Of a DNA stretch of 64,000 nucleotides, positions 52,563 through 60,790 are shown one piece after another. The notes under the pieces are model-generated. The model was not told where the DNA came from, ran no database searches, and saw only the letters and a list, made by a program, of their open reading frames with translations. A program made the translations under genes and the position numbers. Source of the DNA: Saprospiraceae bacterium (lineage in GTDB: Bacteria; Bacteroidota; Bacteroidia; Chitinophagales; Saprospiraceae); the NCBI GenBank assembly GCA_016718505.1, contig JADKDE010000001.1, positions 827,501-891,500 of the forward strand, read 5' to 3'. Each line of letters begins with the position of its first letter. Position 1 is the stretch's first letter.

Positions 52563-54155
52563 TTATTCTGATTTTACAATGGGTTGGGTATAGTACCAGC
52601 CATTTCCTTCCATTTTCAAATAATATACTCCTTTAGGATAACTGGAAAAGTCTAAGTCGTATTGATTTTCTCCTCGATCGAAAAATATCTGAGACGCCTC
52701 CTGCTTCAATAATTTTCCCAATCCATCAAATATCTGGATAGTAGCATGGCTCGATTTTTCTAAATTAAATCGCAAGATACTTTTGCCAAATGTAGGGTTT
52801 GGCGAGATCTGCGCTTCTAGTTTTTTCAATGAAACCCCTTCTGTACCCAAGACTGCATTGGTATCAATGATAATGTTCTCATCTCCAGGTTGATACAGGG
52901 TATAAGAAAAATAACACAACATCATCTCGTCCGTCGTAGCTTCTCCCACGAAAACATCGCGAGGTGGATTGCTCGGATTGTATGGATTGTTGACGGTATT
53001 GTCGAAAGTAGCCTCCCCGTAAAGCTTGGATCCAGAAGGCACTTTCAACACTTTTCTAAAATTGTAACTGCCCTGCCAGTGAAAATTCCAATTGTTAATT
53101 TTGATCATTGGGATCGAGTCTCCATTAGATTTTATACCATAAACCTTGAATGACTTTCCTAACAAGTGCATGTGCGGAGACACCGTCAACACGGATACAT
53201 CGACTCCCAAGGGTTGATTATTTATTGGAAACTGTTCCTTGAATGACTTTACTGTATTTTTTGGTATATATAGAGGCCCATTTGTCAATATCGGTGCCAC
53301 ATGCGCCAAAATGGGATCTATGCTCACATTCCGCATATTGCCGCGCTTCATTCGCATCAATATTTTTGTCTTATCGGATTTATTAGAAACACCCTTGGGG
53401 TAATGCACTTGGATCAATATATTGGCATTTCGGAAGTATTTGATACCCATGCCATTGGGCAAATAGTAGGGTCTAGAACCTGGTACCCAAGCACCGATCA
53501 GCTTAGCGGTATTGGATTTTACTCCTCCAAAACTCGTGTAGCCTGGTCCTGGGTCGGCAGCATCCAGCGTTATCGCCGTATTCGTAGAATCCTGAAATAC
53601 CAATACGTGGTGCACTATCGAAGCATCGCCGGGTATGACCTCAAATCCCGTGATATACCAATCGTTTTCAGCTAGATTCGTTGGTACGGGGAATACCCGG
53701 TACAAGTCCGCCGAAGTATTCACAGTGTACAATGGCATTTCGACGGTTAATTCTGGATTGATAATCTCCGCCCCTCCGCTATAACTCGGCGGTGTTGGTG
53801 CCAATGATGGATCACCTTCTTTGGCATTGGTATTGACCCAATCGCGTATATGTTTTATCTCATCATCCGAAAGCAATCTTTCGTGCGCCAATCGACTATA
53901 AGTAGGGTCTGGGGGCCATGGTGGCATTGTTTTCGCCTCTGTCTGGTATTGAATGGCATACCTTCTCGCATAGGCCTCTGTATAAGTCATCAGGGAAAAT
54001 GGAGCCAATCCCCCTGGATGATGACAAGACGTACATTGATTATAAAAAATCGCAGCTATTTCCTCGCTCCAAGTTGGATCTCCGTGCGCTTGAGCCTCTT
54101 TGTAAGATACCATGCCCAAAAGAACCAGTAGGAAAAGTCTAAATGTTTTTTTCAT
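52563..54155 (-). CDS. Exported haem c/copper type II monooxygenase-like protein with T9SS tail
   Basis: A 530-residue fusion. Signal peptide (1-23), then a c-type haem site CTSCHH (Cys 41, Cys 44, His 45) in a short cytochrome-like domain. Then a two-domain copper type II, ascorbate-dependent monooxygenase-like region (about 150-430): IVHHVLVF, IQVHYPKG, SPHMHLLGK and a Met-containing TTDEMMLCYF, the order of copper ligands in peptidylglycine/dopamine hydroxylases. A C-terminal T9SS tail (ISPNPTFGKSILRF to YPKGVYYLKM) ends it. It is likely a surface redox enzyme. The oxidised substrate is unknown. A 34-nt gap separates it from ACMSD. Confidence 0.75.
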   Translation of the reverse strand: MKKTFRLFLLVLLGMVSYKEAQAHGDPTWSEEIAAIFYNQCTSCHHPGGLAPFSLMTYTEAYARRYAIQYQTEAKTMPPWPPDPTYSRLAHERLLSDDEIKHIRDWVNTNAKEGDPSLAPTPPSYSGGAEIINPELTVEMPLYTVNTSADLYRVFPVPTNLAENDWYITGFEVIPGDASIVHHVLVFQDSTNTAITLDAADPGPGYTSFGGVKSNTAKLIGAWVPGSRPYYLPNGMGIKYFRNANILIQVHYPKGVSNKSDKTKILMRMKRGNMRNVSIDPILAHVAPILTNGPLYIPKNTVKSFKEQFPINNQPLGVDVSVLTVSPHMHLLGKSFKVYGIKSNGDSIPMIKINNWNFHWQGSYNFRKVLKVPSGSKLYGEATFDNTVNNPYNPSNPPRDVFVGEATTDEMMLCYFSYTLYQPGDENIIIDTNAVLGTEGVSLKKLEAQISPNPTFGKSILRFNLEKSSHATIQIFDGLGKLLKQEASQIFFDRGENQYDLDFSSYPKGVYYLKMEGNGWYYTQPIVKSE

Positions 54156-54191
54156 AGCAAAGAATTTTACAAGAATTATATTTAGATTTCA

Positions 54192-55226
54192 TCAAACTTT
54201 TTTCACAACATAGATGCATACGGGCAAGTGATCGCTATATCCACCGACGTAGAGATCAAAATCGAAAGTCCTAAAAGGATAACCCTTGTATCTCCCAGTC
54301 TTTTGTATCAAGAAAGGCTTGTTAAATATGGCACTTTTGTAGAATTGATAGCCAGATTTTGGTGCCAACCATCCATAAGATATGATGATATTATCAAAAA
54401 TCGTCCATGCATCTTGATAGGCAAGGGTACCGATTCCATCCAAATAATACTGCTCAAAAGGATTGAAAAATCCATCTTTCTTAACTTTTTTCTTAGACTT
54501 CTGTGCTCCTAGGTGCTTTTTGATACTTGGACTAGTCGGGTCGTCGTTCAAATCCCCCATAACGATAACTTTGGCATCTGGATGGACTTGATTGAGACTG
54601 TCAGATACAGCTTTACAGATATCTGCGCCCGTATTTCGTAGATATGCCGTTGCTGCCTCACCGCCTCGCCTAGAAGGCCAGTGATTCACCAGTATGAAGA
54701 TTTGATCCCCATCCAATAGCCCACCAACCAGTAGGATATCTCGCGTATAGTTACGAGTGCTGTCTTCATTGTAGATGATAAGAGGGTGTATCGAGCTGTG
54801 CTGTACTTTAAAATATTTTGGATTGTACAATAGTCCAACGTCGATACCGCGCCTATCCGTTGATTCATAGTGAACATATTGATAGTTCCGATTAGCCACA
54901 CGTCGCTGCTTGGCGAAATCTGCCAAAACTCCCGCATTTTCTATCTCTGCGACACCTATAATCGCCAGCCCATCCGGACTTAAATCCGTACCAATTTGAG
55001 AAACCACTTCATCTAGCTTGGACAGTTTGTCCCTGTATTTGACACCATCCCAATGCCTCGTACCCGATGGCAAAAACTCCGCATCGTCATTCTCCTGGTC
55101 TATCGTATCGAATAGATTTTCAAAATTGTAAAAACCAATCGGTATCACTTTAAATTTACTGACCTGCGCCGTCGATTGACCGACGAAAATCATACTCAAA
55201 ATCAAAATTCCCAATAATTGTCTCAT
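54192..55226 (-). CDS. Endonuclease/exonuclease/phosphatase family protein, exported
   Basis: A 344-residue protein with a signal peptide ending GQSTAQ. The EEP fold motifs are present: FYNFENLFDT, GVAEIENAG (metal-binding Glu), VMGDLNDDP (Asp/Asn) and GYSDHLPV (catalytic His). These four define the DNase I-like phosphodiesterase fold; substrates range from DNA to lipids and inositol phosphates. Export suggests an extracellular phosphodiesterase. Thirty-six nt upstream of the haem/copper gene; probably the same transcript. Confidence 0.85.
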   Translation of the reverse strand: MRQLLGILILSMIFVGQSTAQVSKFKVIPIGFYNFENLFDTIDQENDDAEFLPSGTRHWDGVKYRDKLSKLDEVVSQIGTDLSPDGLAIIGVAEIENAGVLADFAKQRRVANRNYQYVHYESTDRRGIDVGLLYNPKYFKVQHSSIHPLIIYNEDSTRNYTRDILLVGGLLDGDQIFILVNHWPSRRGGEAATAYLRNTGADICKAVSDSLNQVHPDAKVIVMGDLNDDPTSPSIKKHLGAQKSKKKVKKDGFFNPFEQYYLDGIGTLAYQDAWTIFDNIIISYGWLAPKSGYQFYKSAIFNKPFLIQKTGRYKGYPFRTFDFDLYVGGYSDHLPVCIYVVKKV

Positions 55227-55281
55227 CCTCCCAATTTTTTATATTGTTTTCCCAGCGAAGGTACATATATCCTCCATTTTT

Positions 55282-55289
55282 CAAAGCTA
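55282..55289 (-). promoter_or_regulatory. -7 box TAGCTTTG for the EEP-led gene run
   Basis: TAnnTTTG match on the minus strand, 56 nt before the ATG at 55226. Confidence 0.4.
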
Positions 55290-55374
55290 AAATAAGATAA
55301 ATATTTCCCTAACCATAAGTTAAAGTCAAAACGCTTTCAATACCAAATTTAATTCTGTTTCTTAATTTGTTTTT

Positions 55375-55515
55375 TGGGCGTCACCCTTCTCTCGCCCTGA
55401 GGACGAGTTCGGGTCGCGGACTTCACGACTCCATTTCATTTCGGTCTCTTCTCGTCTCCTATCGACGAGATGAGACGCTCCTTCGGAGCTCGTTCCGATC
55501 GCTGACGCTTGCCCA
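55375..55515 (+). repeat. Hairpin-forming intergenic repeat, copy D
   Basis: Shares TGGGCGTCACC, GGGTCGCGG, CTTCACGACTCC, TTCGGTCTCTTCTCG and TCGCTGACGC with the copies at 22592 and 57776. It links them to copies B and C through GACTCC..TTCGGTCTC. Hairpins inside: GCTCC/GGAGC and CTCGTC/GACGAG. The remaining 150 nt to 55666 hold no identifiable gene. Confidence 0.72.
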
Positions 55516-55666
55516 CCACGAAGGCTATTTACCCTGTTGTAATATGCTATCGAATGGCTTGGTTTGTTTGAATTGTCGGGAGTATTTCCAGATGGAAAAA
55601 TTGGCAATTTTTAGAAAAATATTTTTTAGATTTACTTCTTTAAACTAATCAATTACAATTTTCATC

Positions 55667-56266
55667 ATGGCATTTCAATTTAAAATTCAACTGAATAGAA
55701 TCAGCAAGCCACCTGTTACAAGAGAATTAGTAGTAAACGATAATATTTCATTTCACAAATTTCACGAAATTATCCAAATAGCTATGGGATGGGCAGAATG
55801 CCATTTGTATATGTTTTCACCTAAAGGTTATGGCTCCTTTCCAAAATTTGAGGAGAATACTCCTGATGCAGGCATTGATTTTGCGCCAATCAGCTACCTG
55901 AAACTAGGCTACGATGGCACTTTTGATTCTGGTAAAGTTAAGCTTAAGGACTACTTCGAAATAGTAAAAGATCAAATTACCTATATCTATGACTTTGGCG
56001 ATGATTGGAAGCATACCATCACACTCATAAAGATAACGGATCTGAATGTAGATAAACCATTCTTGACGAAAGGAAAGGGCAAATGCCCTCCCGAAGATTG
56101 CGGTGGAATTTGGGGTTATGAACGCTTGCTAAAAGCCATAAACGATCCGAAAGATCCCGAACACAGAGATTTTAGAAATTGGCTTGGCATGAAAAAGGGT
56201 GATGTTTGGGACGTTAACGAATTTGACATAAATGAAGTAAACGACGAGCTCAGACTATGGAAATAG
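55667..56266 (+). CDS. Plasmid pRiA4b ORF-3 family protein
   Basis: A 199-residue protein with the family core: FKIQLNRISKPPVTRELVV, FHEIIQIAMGWAECHLYMF and ITYIYDFGDDWKHTITL. Then GKCPPEDCGGIWGYERLLKAI and NDPEHRDFRNWLGM-like sequence. Members are found on plasmids, in mobile elements and on chromosomes; the function is unknown. The gene is set between repeat copy D and the direct repeats around the DUF2306 gene. Confidence 0.85.
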   Translation: MAFQFKIQLNRISKPPVTRELVVNDNISFHKFHEIIQIAMGWAECHLYMFSPKGYGSFPKFEENTPDAGIDFAPISYLKLGYDGTFDSGKVKLKDYFEIVKDQITYIYDFGDDWKHTITLIKITDLNVDKPFLTKGKGKCPPEDCGGIWGYERLLKAINDPKDPEHRDFRNWLGMKKGDVWDVNEFDINEVNDELRLWK

Positions 56267-56289
56267 TGTAGCCCACGAAGGTCAAATCC

Positions 56290-56416
56290 TGTGACTTCGA
56301 TCCACTATTTGATGAATTTTAAATCCATCAACAACAATATTCTGTAAATTCCAGAGTGTATGGAATCGCAAATTCCCAATGTATTGCTCCGTAGTTATAA
56401 ACTGCGACGGTCCTGT
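56290..56416. repeat. Left copy of a 120-bp direct repeat
   Basis: Reads GACTTCGATCCACTATTTG, then AAATACATC-like and GTATTG...AAACTGCGACGGTC. It aligns with 57200-57325 in the same orientation. The minus-strand DUF2306 gene ends inside it (56395). Confidence 0.6.
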
Positions 56417-57054
56417 GGAAAGGACTTGCCATCCAGTCTGCGTATCCAATAATTGATGTAAATGCCCCCCAAAATGCCAGGGATAAACCAACCGTAATAG
56501 CCAGGAATGAAATTAAGGACAACAATTAGCGCCGTTACGGCTGATATATACGCACCAATCATTTTGCCTAAATGCAGTATTAACCAACTACTTTTGAGTT
56601 TTGGGATATTCCTGTATAAGACAAGATCTCTGATTGAAAAAATCAAGCCGATGGCACCAAAAACTGATAAAACAATGTTTAGCTCACTCTTGAAAATTGG
56701 GCCATATAACATCATCGTCAAGCCAGTTAATAGCATGGTCCAAGAAATAAATTTATCGATGGTCAGATCGAAACTTGGTTTTTTGAAATTTATAGCTCTA
56801 AAACCTGTTAAAACAAAATAAGAACTAAAAATACCTACAGCGAACAAAAATGGACTTTCGTGCTTGGGTAAAATTGAAATTACCAATGCAGAAAGACCAC
56901 AAATGAGCATTGAATAAAAGAATACCTTGCCAAATTTCTTGTGAATAGATCCTCCTTTTTGAGCGGATAAGGACACCAAACCAGAGATAAGTGCTAATGC
57001 ACCAAAAGCTGCGTGAGCATAGATAAATATTTGAACGGTCGATTCTAAATCCAT
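56395..57054 (-). CDS. DUF2306-like membrane protein
   Basis: A 219-residue protein (Met at 57054 preferred, since the first helix follows directly; the frame opens 18 codons earlier). About seven hydrophobic helices: IFIYAHAAFGALALISGLVSL, FYSMLICGLSALVIS, LFAVGIFSSYFVLTGF, then three more. HKKFGKVFF between helices is typical of the DUF2306 group. Function unknown. It is flanked by direct repeats (56290-56416 and 57200-57325), and its last codons lie in the left repeat. Confidence 0.6.
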   Translation of the reverse strand: MDLESTVQIFIYAHAAFGALALISGLVSLSAQKGGSIHKKFGKVFFYSMLICGLSALVISILPKHESPFLFAVGIFSSYFVLTGFRAINFKKPSFDLTIDKFISWTMLLTGLTMMLYGPIFKSELNIVLSVFGAIGLIFSIRDLVLYRNIPKLKSSWLILHLGKMIGAYISAVTALIVVLNFIPGYYGWFIPGILGGIYINYWIRRLDGKSFPQDRRSL

Positions 57055-57199
57055 GTCCTTGTGTGTGTAGCTAATAAGCCTTGAGTAAAATGTCAATTCT
57101 CGAGCCAAAGGTAAAAAAATCCCATTAAATTCTAAGCCAAGATAAAGCAGTTATTCGAAGTATTTAGATAGGCTAGATAAACTTCGATGGTCGAAGCCT

Positions 57200-57325
57200 T
57201 AGACTTCGATTCGATTATTTATGAATATAAAATACATCAGTAGCAATCTTTTGGAAATTACTGCGAGTAAGGAATTGCAAATTCCCTGAGTATTGCATTG
57301 CAGATATAAACTGAGACGATCAGGG
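57200..57325. repeat. Right copy of the 120-bp direct repeat
   Basis: Aligns with 56290-56416. Shorter relatives of its end (GCAGTTAxAAACTGxGACGATCGG) recur at 57521-57558, 57694-57730 and 57733-57770. Confidence 0.6.
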
Positions 57326-57339
57326 GTTATAGTCCCTTC

Positions 57340-57480
57340 AACTTTCTGTCACTTTTGTCTTGATACAAAAGTAACCCAAAAATCAAGTCCAAAAAAGGCG
57401 ATTGCTTCGCACCGCTCGAGTCGTGGGATGCGTTACATCCGCATCTTTTCCACGACTTTTCGCTATCGCTGGTTTTTGGA
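57340..57480. repeat. Imperfect long inverted repeat with Bacteroidota-type hairpin
   Basis: Holds ACTTTTGT-CTTGAT-ACAAAAGT (57351-57372), then arms TCCAAAAAAGGCGATTGC and GCTATCGCTGGTTTTTGGA (57388-57480) enclosing hairpins GTCGTGG/CCACGAC and GATGCG/CGCATC. The first hairpin resembles an intergenic repeat known from many Bacteroidota. No coding frame inside. Confidence 0.6.
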
Positions 57481-57488
57481 CAGAACCC

Positions 57489-57775
57489 GATGGTCGAAGC
57501 CTAGAAATTGTAATTCCTAATGTATAGCATTGCAGTTAGAAATTGAGACGATCGGGGGATTTGACCTCGAAGAGGTCACATAAATATAAATAATAAATGA
57601 TCCGCTTATGCGACCCCTAAGGGGTCGTACCCAAAATGAAATGACATACAACAAATGTTCAATCCCTTCAGGATTGGAAAACCACGATGGTCGATGTATT
57701 GGCATCGCAGTTACAAACTGCGACGATCGGTTATGTATTGCATGGGGCTGTTAGAAACTGCGATGATCGTGGTTA
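57489..57775. repeat. Array of degenerate short repeats and perfect hairpins
   Basis: Contains GCAGTTA-AAACTG-GACGATCG units at 57530, 57706 and 57745. Three perfect hairpins are TGACCTC/GAGGTCA (57562-57578), CGACCCC/GGGGTCG (57611-57627) and CAATCC/GGATTG (57660-57676). No gene is visible. Confidence 0.6.
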
Positions 57776-57898
57776 ACTGCGTCAGCAATCGGAATGGTCT
57801 CGGCTGGATGGCCGAGAGTCTCGTCTTCAAGGCGAGACGGAACCCATGAAGAGTGCGACCTGATCTCGTCTTCTAGGCGAGAGCAGGTGACGCCCAAA
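57776..57898 (-). repeat. Hairpin-forming intergenic repeat, copy E (inverted)
   Basis: Reverse complement carries TGGGCGTCACC, GGTCGC, TTCATGGGTTCCGTCTC and TTGCTGACGC as in copies A and D. Hairpins CTCGGC/GCCGAG and TCTCGTCTT...AGGCGAGA are present. Confidence 0.7.
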
Positions 57899-57921
57899 TA
57901 TTAATCTTAATGAAAGGTTGG

Positions 57922-58725
57922 TTATTTGAAATTGATATAATTCAGTGGATCGAGGGGCTCGCCTTCTTTCCAGAGTTCGAAATGGAGATTGGAGCCATCG
58001 GATTTGGTGCCAGTTTGACCCACTATGGCTATCGCATCGCCGGCCTTTACTTCATCGCCCACTCTTTTGAGGAGCGCACTGTTGTACTGGTATTGGGTCA
58101 CGATGCCGTCGCTGTGCTGGATCATAAGGGTATTGCCCGTGATGATATTGTAGTAAGCCTTGATAACTTTTCCGTCGAGAGGAGCCAGGACTTTGGTGTT
58201 TTTTTGGGTGAGAATGTCCACGCCAAAATGCTTTTTTTGAGGAACGAATTCAGCGATGATTTCGCCCTTGACGGGAGGCGTGAGATAGACATTTATTAAG
58301 TTGCGGAGGCCATTTTGCGACTGATTGAGGAAGTCTTTTGTGGGGTCATCTCCTTTGTATTCCCATGTTTTATCTTGGGTAGCTTCGCCTGTGAGCCATT
58401 TTTTAAAATTGTCAATGTATAGTTGCTGAGCTAGAACTTGAGATTCCAAATTTTGGACATGCGTGGTAACCTTAAGGTAATCTGGGTGGTCGGGACTCCA
58501 TCCAAAACCAGGTAAAAGTCGCTTGAAGGGGGTATAGGCCACTACCGAAAGCGCCAACAAAAATCCAAGCACGATCAGGGTACAAAGCAGCAAATATAGG
58601 TTGAGCGGACTGAGGCGATAGGAACCAACTTCTTCATAGGTTTCATCGTTCATGATGACCAGTCGAAATTTGTCCTTTAGCTTCGGAAGTATTTTTTTTT
58701 CAGTTTTATGTCTGCGTGGAATCAT
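57922..58725 (-). CDS. M23-family membrane protein with degenerate active site
   Basis: A 267-residue protein. A basic N terminus precedes one transmembrane helix (about 42-64), a linker with a coiled stretch (90-110) and a C-terminal LytM/M23 domain (about 150-267). Zinc ligands are kept: HFGVD (His 166, Asp 170) and the last His of NLH (His 248). The catalytic His of the usual HxH is Asn 246, and the second catalytic His region reads YQYNSALL rather than YxHL. It is probably non-enzymatic, like LytM-type activators of cell-wall amidases. It diverges from the PorW gene. Confidence 0.8.
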   Translation of the reverse strand: MIPRRHKTEKKILPKLKDKFRLVIMNDETYEEVGSYRLSPLNLYLLLCTLIVLGFLLALSVVAYTPFKRLLPGFGWSPDHPDYLKVTTHVQNLESQVLAQQLYIDNFKKWLTGEATQDKTWEYKGDDPTKDFLNQSQNGLRNLINVYLTPPVKGEIIAEFVPQKKHFGVDILTQKNTKVLAPLDGKVIKAYYNIITGNTLMIQHSDGIVTQYQYNSALLKRVGDEVKAGDAIAIVGQTGTKSDGSNLHFELWKEGEPLDPLNYINFK

Positions 58726-58832
58726 TCGAAAATACGTGCTAAATTATTGATTATAAACAATTATTATATTAGAATATTTAAAATTTTTAAAATTACAATT
58801 GCTCTTATTGTTATTATTAAATAAAATTAAAA

Positions 58833-58840
58833 TAAATTTG
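58833..58840 (+). promoter_or_regulatory. -7 box TAAATTTG for the PorW/SprE gene
   Basis: TAnnTTTG match with TTG at 58808-58810, a 22-nt spacer that fits a -33 element. The leader would be about 125 nt. Confidence 0.45.
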
Positions 58841-58972
58841 CATCTTAAAAGTTAATTAGTAGTCATAATATTAATTCTGAGTCCACGTTCGTAGAAGGTG
58901 TAAGGTTGTTTTTTATTATAAAAAATAAAACCAATTCTCAAAATTACTATAAAAAATACCAAAATATAAAAT

Positions 58973-60790
58973 TTGAAAAGGACACTATATTCGCCATTTA
59001 TATTTATTTGTTTATTACTCATCGTTTCGTGTAGTACTTCAAAGAAAAACACTGGCAAGACTTCTTGGCTAGCGCAAAAATACCACAATCTTACTTCAAA
59101 GTATAATGGATATTTCAATGCCAATGAACTTTATTTGGGATCTTTGGAAAAATTGAAAAGCCAGCACGCTGCGAATTATACCCAGATATTGCCTGTATAT
59201 GAAGAGTTAGACGGCAATCCAATGTCTGTTAGTAGTGACTTGGACAATGCAATAAAAAAGTCGAGTATCGTCATAGAATTGCACAGACCCGCTCGCTGGA
59301 CGGATGACGCATACTTACTTATAGGAAAGTCGCATTACCTGAAGCAAGAGTTCGAGACGGCGGAAGAGGTATTTCTATTCATGGAAGACGCTTTTAATCC
59401 AGACTTTAAGAAGCGAAAATATGTAAAACTCTCGCCCAAGGACAAGGCTCTATCCAAGAAAAAGGAACTAGAAGAAAAGCAGAAGCGCAAAGAAGATTTG
59501 GACCGACAAAAACAATTGGAAAAAGAGGCAGAAGAAATATACAAGAGGGATGCTGCAAGGGCAAAAGAGCGAGAAAAAAAGGAAAAACTAGAAGAGAAGA
59601 AAGACCTCGCGAAGGCCAAAGCTAAGGAGCGTGAAGACAAAGCCAAGGAAAGGAAAAAAGCTTTAAAGCAGAAACAAAAGGAGCGCGAACAAAGGATAAA
59701 AGATTCAAAAAAGAATAAGGGTAAGACTGCTCCCAAAAAGAGTCCTGCACCAGCGGTAAATAAAACCGTAACTGCGCCCGTTGTCGAGACAAAGCCGGTT
59801 GAGACACCAGCACCCAAGAAGGAAGAAAAGCCTAAATATGACTTAAATAAAATAAATCAAAATAAAACGCAAGATTACAGTTCTGGGAGTAAATATCCAG
59901 CGGATGAGCCAGAAAAACCTGTTACGATCCAGTACAAAATAGACACGAGGACAAGCAAAAAGCCCAAGAATTATTTCTGGTCGCATAGGCCTTGTTTTCA
60001 AGAGAGTCAGCTTTGGTTGGCTAAAACCTATACGGAGCGTAAAAAGTATGAAGAGGCAGAGAGTTTGCTTAAAATATTGATCGAAGATCCGACGACATTC
60101 AAAGACATAAAGGCACAAGCGCACGAAGCAAGGGGCAATAATTTTATCAAAATGAAAAATTATGCCAATGCCATCAGTGCCCTTACCTCAGCGGTAGAGA
60201 TGAAGGAGCACAAGAAATCTCAGCGAGCTAGGCTATGCTATATTATCGCTCAATTGTCACAAAATCAAGGAGATTTCAATAAAGCTTCGGAATATTTCGC
60301 CATGGCTGCAAAATTATCGACCGATTATGAGATGGAATTCAACGCAGCATTGAGCCAAGCTACCCAGACCGCAGGTGGCGATTATCTATCGACTAAGGAG
60401 AAGCTCGAAAAGATGCTGAAGGAAGGAAAGAATAAAGAGTACAAAGCGGATATTTACTATGCCTTAGGAAATCTGGCCATAGCCCATGACAACAAGCAAG
60501 ATGCAAAATTGGCGTATCAGAATTGCTTGAGAAATGACGAAAAGGACAGCCCTAAAAAGACGGAATCATACTATCAATTGGCGAATTTGAGTTTTCAGGA
60601 CGAAGATTATTTGGCATCCAAAAATTATTTTGACAGCACGGCTTTAACGCTTCCTAAAAACGACCCAAGGACAAAAAGCGTAAATTCGTATCAACTATGT
60701 CTGGCAATAAAAAAGGGAATATCCCTAAGCCTCCGACCAATCCAAATGCACCTAAGTCTAACTTTTTTGCCTATGACGAAAAAGAAGTGA
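58973..60790 (+). CDS. PorW/SprE-type lipoprotein, N-terminal part
   Basis: A 605-codon segment starting at TTG 58973. It has a lipobox (LIVSC, Cys 20), then TSWLAQKYHNLTSKYNGYFNANEL, the family N-terminal signature. A highly charged Lys/Glu coiled-coil insert (about 155-245) and a Pro/Lys-rich linker follow. TPR repeats come next (about 330-560: AEAESLLKILIEDP-like, AISALTSAVEM, DFNKASEYFAMAAKL, KEYKADIYYALGNL). The last 35 codons are out of frame with the rest of the gene. Confidence 0.78.
   Translation: MKRTLYSPFIFICLLLIVSCSTSKKNTGKTSWLAQKYHNLTSKYNGYFNANELYLGSLEKLKSQHAANYTQILPVYEELDGNPMSVSSDLDNAIKKSSIVIELHRPARWTDDAYLLIGKSHYLKQEFETAEEVFLFMEDAFNPDFKKRKYVKLSPKDKALSKKKELEEKQKRKEDLDRQKQLEKEAEEIYKRDAARAKEREKKEKLEEKKDLAKAKAKEREDKAKERKKALKQKQKEREQRIKDSKKNKGKTAPKKSPAPAVNKTVTAPVVETKPVETPAPKKEEKPKYDLNKINQNKTQDYSSGSKYPADEPEKPVTIQYKIDTRTSKKPKNYFWSHRPCFQESQLWLAKTYTERKKYEEAESLLKILIEDPTTFKDIKAQAHEARGNNFIKMKNYANAISALTSAVEMKEHKKSQRARLCYIIAQLSQNQGDFNKASEYFAMAAKLSTDYEMEFNAALSQATQTAGGDYLSTKEKLEKMLKEGKNKEYKADIYYALGNLAIAHDNKQDAKLAYQNCLRNDEKDSPKKTESYYQLANLSFQDEDYLASKNYFDSTALTLPKNDPRTKSVNSYQLCLAIKKGISLSLRPIQMHLSLTFLPMTKKK

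Noticed and set aside
55362..55648. Short frames on both strands over repeat copy D
   Set aside because: They arise from the GC-rich repeat, which also lacks stops at copy C; no protein family resemblance.
55667..57325. The pRiA4b ORF-3 gene and repeats as an insertion sequence
   Set aside because: No transposase or terminal inverted repeats were found; the family name alone does not show mobility.
57910..58299. A 129-codon plus-strand frame opposite the M23 gene
   Set aside because: It mirrors the clearly conserved M23 domain on the other strand and has no family features.
59335..59817. A 160-codon minus-strand frame, Ser/Phe-rich
   Set aside because: It is the antisense of the Lys/Glu coiled coil of PorW/SprE; biased composition explains the lack of stops.
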